Origin: CAZKYP01 sp964556885
GTDB taxonomy: Bacteria; Planctomycetota; Phycisphaerae; Sedimentisphaerales; Anaerobacaceae
DNA length: 10,203 bases
NCBI GenBank assembly: GCA_964556885.1
Contig: CAZKYP010000119.1
Span: forward strand, 1-10,203
Direction: 5' to 3'
Positions 1 through 6,529 of the stretch are shown one piece after another. Made by a program: the position numbers and the translations under genes. The notes beneath the pieces are model-generated. The model was not told the origin of the DNA. It ran no database searches and saw only the letters and a program-made list of their open reading frames with translations. Positions within the stretch are counted from its first letter, which is position 1. Each line of letters starts with the position of its first letter.

Positions 1-1906
1 CCATCTCCGGCGTCATCGTATAGGGCACGTTCATGGGCAGAAATGCGATATCGATGTTTTTCAGCGATTTCATCTCCGGCGTGTTTTCAGTGTCACCGGC
101 CACGTACACCCTTTTATCACCGAAGGTAATTATATAACCGTTGCCTTCGCCCTTTGGATGGTAGGGAATATTGCCCGAGCGTGTATGGACGATATTGTAT
201 GCCGGAATCGCATCGATTTTCAGGCCCAGGTCCCTGAATGTCTGCCCATCGCCGTTGTTCATGATAATCCCGTCGGTAATTCTATCGGCACAGGATTCGG
301 GCAAGACGATTCTTGTCTGCTCTGTACGAATCTTATCGATTGCCCCCGGATCAAGGTGGTCGCCGTGGCCGTGCGTGATTAAAATGAGATCAGCTTTCGG
401 CATATCGGCATAGTCGGTTTCCATATCAACCGGGTCCACGTGAACCGTCCTGCCGTTGAAGATAAACATCAGTGTCCCGTGTCCGATGAAGCTGATTTTC
501 AAATCGGCGCTGTCGGTCGTAATGACATCCTGCTCGAATCTGGGCTTCACGTCGGCGGCCGCTGTCTTTTCTTCGAGCTCACTCAGTCCGAAGCCTTCCG
601 CGGTTACGATATGCTCGCGGTTCGTCAGAACCAGCCAGGGGAGTGATTTGGCTCCCCAGTCGAAGCGGCTTTTTCCCATCTGAGCGAATGTCTTGCCGAC
701 CGGCAAGGAAATTTCGTTTTCCTTTACCCATTCGCTCAACTCCTTTTCGTCGATGTCGGATACGTGGATGGCTACTGCTTCAACATCGCCGTCCCTGAGC
801 TGCTGCTGCCTTTCGTTCAACCGCTTCAGGCAAAAACGAGAAGGTCTCTCATTCATATCGAACAGGCATACCAAAATCATCTTATCAATCGTTTCGACGG
901 GAAGCTCGATATTTTGGTTTTTCAAGTCGGGCAGGGGCCTTCCTGCAAGCGAAGGCGTCGGTATGGAAACCGGAATTTCACAAATTGCAATCGGCTCGTA
1001 CTCGTACCTGTAGACCTGCTTGGCGCCTTTGACATTCATTTTAATCGCATACAACGATGTTCTCGCCGTAATAAAGAGCGTGCTTTTGTCGCTGCCGCCG
1101 AAGGCGACATTGCTCGGTCTTTCCGGCACCTCAATGCTTTGTATCTTTCGGCCGTCTTTGTTATAGACGGCGACGACATCCGTTGTCAGATAGATATTTC
1201 CCTGGTTGTCGATTGTCATCCCGTCGGAGCCTTCCGGTGCAAAAAGTTTTTTATCTGCGAGTGTACCGTCTTCGTTTATTGTATAAATAAATGTTTTGTT
1301 GTCACCGGCGTCCGCAACGTAAAGTGTCTTGCCGTCCGGAGTGCCTATCAAACCGTTCGGCCTGACCATATCGTCGATTACACGAGTGACCTTTTTCTTG
1401 TCGGGTGAGAGGTAATAAACATGTTCGCCATCCTGCTCCATACCGTCCCTGTTGCCGTACCGCGGGTCGGTAAAGTAGATACCTCTTTTCATGTCGAGCC
1501 ATAAGTCGTTGAGACTGTTGAAAGGTTTGTCATTGTACTTGTCGGCAAGCACCGTAACCTCGCCGTTTGGGTCGAAGGAAACCAGCCGCCGTCCGCCTCC
1601 CTGACATGCTATCAGACTACTGTATCTTTCGAAATATAAACCGTTGGCGCCGCCGGAATTCTCAAGAAACGTCGACAATCTCGGCTCGCACGGATCAACC
1701 GACCATTTATGGATTCGATTATTGGGAATATCTGTAAAGAAAATATTTCCTTCCGCATCTGCGGCGGGGCCTTCGGTGAATCCGAATCCGCCCGCGAGTT
1801 TTTCAATCTTCGCTCCCGGCGCGATAATAGATTCCGTTTGCGCACTGCATACAACAGTCATTAATATTACAAGAGACGCGGTCAAAGCATATTTACCACT
1901 AAGCAT
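1..1906 (-). CDS. Secreted SMP-30/gluconolactonase + thioredoxin-like + MBL-fold fusion (3' end cut by window edge)
   Basis: The frame is open from an ATG at 1906 to the window edge (635 codons, no stop), so the C-terminus is missing. AGGAG lies at 1913-1917, a good ribosome site that fixes the start. Residues 1-23 are a signal peptide, with likely cleavage near CSA|Q. Residues about 30-290 are an SMP-30/gluconolactonase/LRE-type six-bladed propeller. The expected metal or active-site residues are E45 (FTEGP), N133 (LNDLW), N184 (RPNG) and D228 (SDGM). Residues about 320-445 resemble a redoxin/TlpA thioredoxin fold, but the CXXC position reads RPSR (354-357), so classical disulfide chemistry is unlikely. 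Residues about 455 onward are a metallo-beta-lactamase fold with HGHGDH at 512-517, H583 (HPKG) and D605 (AGDTE), as in UPF0173-like hydrolases. The metal ligands seen are intact. A periplasmic hydrolase or lactonase is likely; the substrate is unknown. It is the last visible gene of the minus-strand run. Confidence 0.92.
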   Translation of the reverse strand, partial: MLSGKYALTASLVILMTVVCSAQTESIIAPGAKIEKLAGGFGFTEGPAADAEGNIFFTDIPNNRIHKWSVDPCEPRLSTFLENSGGANGLYFERYSSLIACQGGGRRLVSFDPNGEVTVLADKYNDKPFNSLNDLWLDMKRGIYFTDPRYGNRDGMEQDGEHVYYLSPDKKKVTRVIDDMVRPNGLIGTPDGKTLYVADAGDNKTFIYTINEDGTLADKKLFAPEGSDGMTIDNQGNIYLTTDVVAVYNKDGRKIQSIEVPERPSNVAFGGSDKSTLFITARTSLYAIKMNVKGAKQVYRYEYEPIAICEIPVSIPTPSLAGRPLPDLKNQNIELPVETIDKMILVCLFDMNERPSRFCLKRLNERQQQLRDGDVEAVAIHVSDIDEKELSEWVKENEISLPVGKTFAQMGKSRFDWGAKSLPWLVLTNREHIVTAEGFGLSELEEKTAAADVKPRFEQDVITTDSADLKISFIGHGTLMFIFNGRTVHVDPVDMETDYADMPKADLILITHGHGDHLDPGAIDKIRTEQTRIVLPESCADRITDGIIMNNGDGQTFRDLGLKIDAIPAYNIVHTRSGNIPYHPKGEGNGYIITFGDKRVYVAGDTENTPEMKSLKNIDIAFLPMNVPYTMTPEM

Positions 1907-1943
1907 ATAATTCTCCTTATATTTTATTTGATATAGCAGAATG

Positions 1944-2042
1944 TCAATCCACCCATTCATTATAATCTATCGGCGGACGAATTCCACCCTCGGTTTGTGT
2001 AATCTTTTCTTCAATCTCATCCGGCCTAAACGATGTGTTCAT
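1944..2042 (-). CDS. Small frame (32 codons), possible downstream half of a frameshifted small gene
   Basis: An ATG at 2042 opens a 32-residue frame ending at TGA 1944-1946. The product begins MNTSFRPDEIEEKITQ and ends RPPIDYNEWVD. It is acidic, low in Ser/Leu and looks like real coding sequence rather than random translation. No convincing ribosome site precedes the ATG; the nearest AGGA is about 15 bases away. The frame overlaps the end of the preceding 56-codon frame (2026-2196) by 17 bases and is offset from it by +1, so the two could be parts of one protein of about 85 residues broken by a frameshift. I do not recognise a family. It could also be a separate translationally coupled microprotein, or chance. 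Confidence 0.35.
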   Translation of the reverse strand: MNTSFRPDEIEEKITQTEGGIRPPIDYNEWVD

Positions 2043-2196
2043 TAAACACATACAATTTCCTGAAATTATCATCAGTTTGGATACGGATATTTTCCTCTAA
2101 CAGCATCTTCAGCTCCACTCCGTTTTGACGAATGAACTTTATAAATACGGAATTACTACGAAGAAAATCTATATAGGTTCGGAGCAATTTTAGCAT
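2026..2196 (-). CDS. Small hypothetical protein, 56 aa (or upstream half of a frameshifted gene)
   Basis: The frame runs from ATG 2196 to TAG 2026-2028, starting 41 bases after the stop of the DUF362-SMP-30 gene on the same strand. The product starts MLKLLRTYIDFLRSN, has an amphipathic, basic N-terminal half, continues through KMLLEENIRIQTDDNF and ends VFNEHIV. Residue composition is protein-like, but no family is recognised. There is no clear Shine-Dalgarno site, and the ATG sits in a weak hairpin (CATCC/GGATG, 2194-2207). The frame is also open upstream of the ATG into the preceding gene, so the start is uncertain. Together with the overlapping +1 frame at 1944-2042 it may be a decayed gene. 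Translation is unproven. Confidence 0.35.
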   Translation of the reverse strand: MLKLLRTYIDFLRSNSVFIKFIRQNGVELKMLLEENIRIQTDDNFRKLYVFNEHIV

Positions 2197-2237
2197 CCGA
2201 CCGGATGTTGTTAAAAACGAGCGGTTTTTTATGGATA

Positions 2238-4478
2238 TTACCGAACGCCTTTGACACGCATCTGCAGGGCGTAGAGCGAATCGCTGGCGGTGATAAAGAG
2301 TGTGTGCCCGTCTTTACCGCCGAAGCAGACGTTGGCCGTCCATCGCTCGTCAATCGGAACCTGCTCTATCTGTTCGCCCCTGGAATTGAACACGGTGACG
2401 CCCCGGCCGGTCAGATAGATATTGCCCTCGTTGTCGATGGTCATGCCGTCGGAACCCATCGAGCAGAAGAGCTTCTTTCCGGAAAGAGTTCCGTCGGCAT
2501 TGATGTTGTACCTGTATGTCTTTCTGTCGCCTATGTCGGCGATATAAAGGTATTTCCCGTCCGGCGTACCGACGATGCCGTTTGGCTGTTTCAGGTCCTC
2601 GGTGACGCGGACAAGCTGTTGCCGGTCGGGCGATAGATAATATACGTGCTGGCCGTCCTGCTCGATCGGGCCGCGGGTCCAGTATGACCTCCTGTACATA
2701 GGATCGCTGAAATATATAGCCCCGTTCGATGCGATCCACAGGTCGTTCGGCCCGTTCAGCAGCTTACCGTTGAAATTCCTGACAAGTGTAGTATGTTCCC
2801 CGTTTTGATTTATTATCCACAGTTCGTTGTTCTGGTCGGCGCACGCATAGAGGTTGTCGAATTTGTCGAAGAACAAACCGTTCGATCTGCCTGCGTTATC
2901 AAGAAAAACGCTCAATTTGCCGTCAATGGACCATTTGTATATCTTGTTATTAGGCTGGTCGGTAAAGAAGACGTTTCCGTCCGCATCAACGGCGGGACCC
3001 TCGGTAAATCCGAAACCGTCGGCCAACAGCATGACTTTTGCTCCGGACGTGAGGATACCTGTTGCATTGTCGACGCCGCCCGAAACAGCTATTAATTCTA
3101 TGCCTTCGTTTTTGCCCAGATTGCGGGAATATTGCTTGTCCTTCGGATTGTTCCAGTGCTCGAACACGCCGAGGCTCGGCAGCCTCCTGACGCTTTCCGA
3201 GTGGTCGGGGTCGTAGATTGTCCCGGAAGGGGGATTGTCCGCCATCGCCGCTTCCTTCAAATAATCGTCCACGCCCGGTATATCGGCGTACCTGCTCTTC
3301 TCGGCCTGTAATATATCAAGAGCTACTGAATCTATGGCGACCGGGTCCTGCGAGACAAACAGGCTCGACGTCCAGTCCCCGTTGAATGGTTCGGTTCTAA
3401 ACTTGTTTGGGATTGTTTCGAAAGAGTTTAAGCTGCCGTAAAGCCCATCGATCAGGTGCAGAATGGTTTTACCGCCGATATGGGCATGTCCCATCAGGTC
3501 CACAAGATTCCGGTACTGGCCGCTTTCCCTGGCAGAAACGCCTGTGTCCAGGTTGTAGTAACCATTTTCGACCGGCACGCGAATCAGCGAGCTTAAATGG
3601 TTCATGGCGCATAGTGTGACACCGGACAATTGATGTGCTTTAAGGTTGGCGACGTTGATAAGATACTCGGCCTCTACGTATGAGCGGGGGACGTAATCCT
3701 GTTTGAAGCCTCTGGGTCTGCTGCTCCAGTACACCCCGACGGATGACGGCGTCATTTTGGTGCGGCCGAACCGGCCTTTGCGGTCGAGATAACGGACGTT
3801 CGGGAATTCTTTATGCAGCATGTCATAGTATTCGTTGGCAAAATAAGCAAGACTGTCACCGACCGATATGTCGGTCTGCCTGACTCCTGCGGTTTGTGTA
3901 AGCTGCCTTAGCAGGGCGATTATCATCTGCGGTGATGTGTTCATATAATCCTGCATGGCATCGAGATTGTATGTGCGTTCGTTTACTCCGCCGCTTGTAT
4001 AAACAAAGCCGGTAAAGTTGACTTTGATGCAGATTTTCTCTCTCGATTTATATCCCGTATTACCTTTGCCGTGAGTTTTATTGTGATAGCGGAAGATGGC
4101 GTCCCATGCGGCTGCGTCGGTGGATTCGCCCGTCAGGATGCGAATTGAATCAGAGAGCATCGCGTCGCAGACCACCTGATTCGTATGCTCGGGCTGCCAC
4201 CAGTAGCCGCGGCCGGGGCCGTCCCAGTTGGTTGAATTGGGATCGTACACCCAAACAACCCGGCCGGGATAGATACCCTTTCCTTCTCCTACGGGCCTGT
4301 TGGCCGTCCGTTGCTGGGCCAGGCCAGGTTCCTGAATGGTATTACTTGAAAGTCCCCACAAGATCCCAATGCTGATGATTGTACGTATTAAACCGGTGAA
4401 ACTGTGATTTCCTGTGAAATTCGGTTTAGCTTTTCGGTTGTTGGTTTTCGTATATATGTCATATTTAATAAATCGCAT
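2238..4478 (-). CDS. Exported DUF362 + SMP-30/gluconolactonase fusion protein (746 aa)
   Basis: The start at ATG 4478 is supported by GGAG eight bases upstream. The N-terminus is unusual: about 28 mostly polar, basic residues, then a hydrophobic segment (about 29-45) and a possible cleavage site near GLAQQ. It would be exported or membrane-anchored. Residues about 60-455 match the DUF362 type: the EKICIKVNFTG strand near the start, a PQMIIALLRQL helix, VGDS, and an NVANLKAHQLSGVTLCAMNH segment. DUF362 proteins are poorly characterised, and some carry Fe-S domains, which I do not see here. Residues about 475-746 are an SMP-30 propeller with E493 (FTEGP), N578 (GPNDLW), N633 (QPNG) and D677 (SDGM), so the lactonase metal site looks complete. 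This half is closely similar to the propeller in the gene at 1-1906, pointing to duplication. The gene lies 69 bases after the MgtC gene in the same run. The substrate is unknown. Confidence 0.9.
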   Translation of the reverse strand: MRFIKYDIYTKTNNRKAKPNFTGNHSFTGLIRTIISIGILWGLSSNTIQEPGLAQQRTANRPVGEGKGIYPGRVVWVYDPNSTNWDGPGRGYWWQPEHTNQVVCDAMLSDSIRILTGESTDAAAWDAIFRYHNKTHGKGNTGYKSREKICIKVNFTGFVYTSGGVNERTYNLDAMQDYMNTSPQMIIALLRQLTQTAGVRQTDISVGDSLAYFANEYYDMLHKEFPNVRYLDRKGRFGRTKMTPSSVGVYWSSRPRGFKQDYVPRSYVEAEYLINVANLKAHQLSGVTLCAMNHLSSLIRVPVENGYYNLDTGVSARESGQYRNLVDLMGHAHIGGKTILHLIDGLYGSLNSFETIPNKFRTEPFNGDWTSSLFVSQDPVAIDSVALDILQAEKSRYADIPGVDDYLKEAAMADNPPSGTIYDPDHSESVRRLPSLGVFEHWNNPKDKQYSRNLGKNEGIELIAVSGGVDNATGILTSGAKVMLLADGFGFTEGPAVDADGNVFFTDQPNNKIYKWSIDGKLSVFLDNAGRSNGLFFDKFDNLYACADQNNELWIINQNGEHTTLVRNFNGKLLNGPNDLWIASNGAIYFSDPMYRRSYWTRGPIEQDGQHVYYLSPDRQQLVRVTEDLKQPNGIVGTPDGKYLYIADIGDRKTYRYNINADGTLSGKKLFCSMGSDGMTIDNEGNIYLTGRGVTVFNSRGEQIEQVPIDERWTANVCFGGKDGHTLFITASDSLYALQMRVKGVR

Positions 4479-4546
4479 TATTTTAACTCCATAAATTCAA
4501 CTGAAGTTTCGGTATGGAAGATATGAGCGGTTAAAAGTATATTATC

Positions 4547-4555
4547 ATTATAGCA
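4547..4555 (-). promoter_or_regulatory. Candidate extended -10 promoter for the DUF362-SMP-30 gene
   Basis: The minus strand reads TGCTATAAT, a perfect extended -10 (TGn + TATAAT), overlapping the last codons and stop of the MgtC gene. A start site near 4540 would give a leader of about 60 bases before ATG 4478. No good -35 is present, which is acceptable for extended -10 promoters. It could let the downstream genes be expressed apart from aroB'-mgtC. The match may be coincidental. Confidence 0.35.
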
Positions 4556-5027
4556 TTCGGTCTTGTTGATCCTTTTTATCTGGAATATTTCGCGAGTTAT
4601 TTTTATTCCTGTAGCTTTGCAGATACTTTTCCAGTTTTCTGAGCACAAGCAATGCAAAAATGGCAATGCAGGTTGACACGGCAGCCAACTGATAGAATTG
4701 TGCACCGCAGGCCATTCCGATGCTTGCGACAAGCCAGATAGTTGCGGCGGTTGTCAGGCCATGCACGCCGCCCCTGTCCTGAATGATTGCGCCTGCGCCA
4801 AGGAAACCTACACCTGTAACGATTTGTGCGGCTATTCTCGTGACCGAGTCTTCGGTTGTCCCGGTGGCCATTTCCCTTGAGATTATCGTAAAGACGGTTG
4901 CACCGAGGCATATAAGCAGGTTTGTCCGCAAACCGGCGGATTTGCCGCTAAGCTCCCTTTCCAGCCCGATGGCCGCACCGAGAAAAGTAGCCAATGTTAT
5001 ACTGAGCAGATCATACGTTGGAAGCAT
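4548..5027 (-). CDS. MgtC/SapB family inner-membrane protein (159 aa)
   Basis: A small, very hydrophobic protein carrying the family hallmarks: GLERE at 21-25, AGLRT at 31-35, GVGFLGAGAI at 72-81 and GLTTAATIW at 90-98. Four to five membrane segments span about 5-22, 36-50, 66-82, 92-107 and 110-130, followed by a polar basic tail (132-159). It corresponds to the membrane domain only; the C-terminal ACT-like domain of Salmonella MgtC is absent. MgtC proteins are linked to growth at low magnesium and to inhibition of F-type ATP synthase, but most bacterial homologues are uncharacterised. The ATG at 5027 is 4 bases after the stop of the aroB'-like gene and has only a weak purine-rich site (AAAGATAAAG), so translational coupling is likely. 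Confidence 0.9.
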   Translation of the reverse strand: MLPTYDLLSITLATFLGAAIGLERELSGKSAGLRTNLLICLGATVFTIISREMATGTTEDSVTRIAAQIVTGVGFLGAGAIIQDRGGVHGLTTAATIWLVASIGMACGAQFYQLAAVSTCIAIFALLVLRKLEKYLQSYRNKNNSRNIPDKKDQQDRML

Positions 5028-5031
5028 AACT

Positions 5032-6027
5032 TTATCTTTCTATAAGGGTCTCTTCGACCTGCATACCGAAGTGCCGTCCGGCCTTTTCGATATGCCCTAA
5101 GACTTTGTCGCCGCGCTTGAGAGTCGTAACGGAGACCGCTTTACCTCTGGGATCGACCAGTCGAATCGTCTCGGCATTTTGCAGGACGAGACTTATCGGC
5201 GTACCTTCGGCCGCAGCTTCGATTAGCATCATCGGTCTTTTCTCTATCTTGTTCCTGCCGAGATATGCCGTCTGGCTGTTGCCGTGAAAATCAACCAGCA
5301 TGACTTCGTCGCCGGCCTTCAGGTCCGCCAGGTATTTTGTTTTACCCCCGGGTGTTAATATGTATGCGTGGACCGCACCGGCGTTAACGCGGAAGGGCCG
5401 GGACGCCACATAAGGATTGTCTATCGATTCGGAATGGACCAGGAAAAATCCGGATGCTGTATTGCCCACGAGCATGCCTTCACCAAGTATCATTTGTGTG
5501 CAGGTGTCGAGACAGGCCCTGTCGCCCATGCCCAATTGTCTTATACCGGTTACTTCAACGGTTGTGAGAGTGACTTTCTTGCTTATTCCGTAAACGATTT
5601 CTGCTGTTTTCTTGATCTGATTGACGTCTTTTGTATTGAGTACGACACCATCCACTCCTTTTTCGAGTATTTCCACCATGAGCTTTGCCTGCTCGCTGTT
5701 TTCGACCTGTACCATGATATTTTTACCGCGGCGGGCCAGCAGGTTTTCTATCGGTATAATAGTCCAGTCGAGCATTTTCAGGACTGCGATTTTTTCGGTC
5801 GGCACTGATGCTGCTTTGTCCTCATCGGCCTTGTCGGCTATATCGATGAATTCGACATCCTTACCGGGCCTGATATCGCCGTTCTTTTCGACGGTCTTGA
5901 TTTTGCCGAACTGACGCACGGTGTCACTTTTATCGTCCGGCAGTACTACTGCCTCGGCCCCGCTTTCCAGGGCAGCAATCGCAAGACCCTTGTCGTATGG
6001 AATAACGTTTACCCAGAATTTTTTCAT
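5032..6027 (-). CDS. 3-dehydroquinate synthase II family protein (AroB'-type; 331 aa)
   Basis: The sequence matches DHQ synthase II, the NAD-dependent enzyme that oxidatively deaminates and cyclises 2-amino-3,7-dideoxy-D-threo-hept-6-ulosonate to 3-dehydroquinate in archaea. Family blocks seen are KKFWVNVIPYDK at the N-terminus, DWTIIPIENLLA (87-98), GDRACLDTC (168-176), GEGMLVGNTASGFFLVHSES (182-201), NPYVASRPFRVNAGAVHAY (204-222) and a C-terminal beta-rich part. It is somewhat shorter than the roughly 360-residue archaeal enzymes but appears complete. The start ATG has AGGT ten bases or so upstream, and a good promoter lies at 6137-6165. The partner enzyme is encoded at 7619-8413. The homologue GriH makes 3-amino-4-hydroxybenzoate, so the product here could be that instead of dehydroquinate; sequence inspection alone does not separate the two. 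Confidence 0.92.
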   Translation of the reverse strand: MKKFWVNVIPYDKGLAIAALESGAEAVVLPDDKSDTVRQFGKIKTVEKNGDIRPGKDVEFIDIADKADEDKAASVPTEKIAVLKMLDWTIIPIENLLARRGKNIMVQVENSEQAKLMVEILEKGVDGVVLNTKDVNQIKKTAEIVYGISKKVTLTTVEVTGIRQLGMGDRACLDTCTQMILGEGMLVGNTASGFFLVHSESIDNPYVASRPFRVNAGAVHAYILTPGGKTKYLADLKAGDEVMLVDFHGNSQTAYLGRNKIEKRPMMLIEAAAEGTPISLVLQNAETIRLVDPRGKAVSVTTLKRGDKVLGHIEKAGRHFGMQVEETLIER

Positions 6028-6136
6028 AGATATTTTACCTGAGTTGTCTTTTTATATCCGTCCCATATTTTTGTGTATTATCAATTCCGTATTTTGGTTG
6101 AGAGCGTCATGTTAATTAATCCGGTTTTCCAATAAG

Positions 6137-6165
6137 ATTAAACGCGAACAAATCCTTACTGTCAA
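6137..6165 (-). promoter_or_regulatory. Sigma70-like promoter for the aroB'-mgtC operon
   Basis: On the minus strand TTGACA (6160-6165) is followed after exactly 17 bases by TTTAAT (6137-6142): a perfect -35 and a five-of-six -10. Predicted transcription would begin near 6130, leaving a leader of about 100 bases before the ATG at 6027. This is the best promoter match on this strand in the window, although promoter rules in Planctomycetota-like bacteria are less well known. Confidence 0.55.
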
Positions 6166-6249
6166 TATCTTTAAAGAACGTCGTCATATATGGCCTATTA
6201 CTGCAAATAAATTCAGGTTATTCGATTTTTTGTACATTTGAGACTGACT

Positions 6250-6277
6250 GTTTCGGGTGACAATTGTCATGTGAAAC
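6250..6277. promoter_or_regulatory. 28-base dyad, candidate operator
   Basis: The plus strand reads GTTTC, three bases, the perfect palindrome TGACAATTGTCA, three bases, then GAAAC. Eleven of fourteen base pairs are symmetric about one centre. It lies about 85 bases upstream of the -35 of the aroB' operon promoter and about 250 bases upstream of the plus-strand gene. The layout, an inner palindrome with matched outer arms, suits binding by a dimeric or tetrameric regulator. There is no T-run, so it is not a terminator. The regulator is unknown. Confidence 0.45.
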
Positions 6278-6529
6278 CGGCTTGGTTTTTTATGCTCTTT
6301 TAAGCGGATTCGACTATGAATACTCCGTCGAATCTTTCGTAAGTCCAGTAAATAAAAAGCCTTATAAAATCCGATTAAAGGAGACTTATTACCTGCGATT
6401 TGGATGATTATTTTATAAAAAAATATTTGCTTTTTATTTGGGTTTACAGTAATATTACTCACTTGTTCATTCAGTTCTAACGTTAACCAGGAAATAAATT
6501 TGGAAAAGACATTTTTTAGGAGGCATGTA

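Larger units (their letters stand above)
6028..6529. other. Divergent intergenic region (502 bases)
   Basis: AT-rich non-coding gap between the minus-strand aroB'-like operon and the plus-strand triple-repeat gene. It holds the operon promoter (6137-6165) and a 28-base dyad (6250-6277). A short perfect palindrome GTAATATTAC (6449-6458) lies about 70 bases before the plus-strand gene. For that gene the best promoter guess is TTGCTT-17-TAATAT ending near 6455, which is weak. No convincing small gene or structured RNA was found. Confidence 0.6.

Noticed and set aside
764..1408. A 214-codon plus-strand frame opposite the SMP-30 region
   Set aside because: It lies antisense to a continuous minus-strand frame with recognisable propeller and thioredoxin-like motifs. 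Its own translation resembles no family.
1959..1987. Possible promoter (TATAAT at 1959-1964) before the gene at 1-1906, and TTGACA at 1942-1947
   Set aside because: The TATAAT has only a three-of-six -35 and lies in the small frame as its Tyr-Asn codons. The TTGACA has no good -10 at the right spacing, and its start would fall in the ribosome site.
2194..2207. Hairpin CATCC-GGATG after the DUF362-SMP-30 gene as a terminator
   Set aside because: Only five base pairs and no T-run on the minus strand; it overlaps the possible start of the 56-codon frame.
6500..6529. Upstream ATG at 6500 as the start of the triple-repeat gene
   Set aside because: It would place ten extra residues before the signal peptide and would overlap the AGGAGG site that serves ATG 6530.
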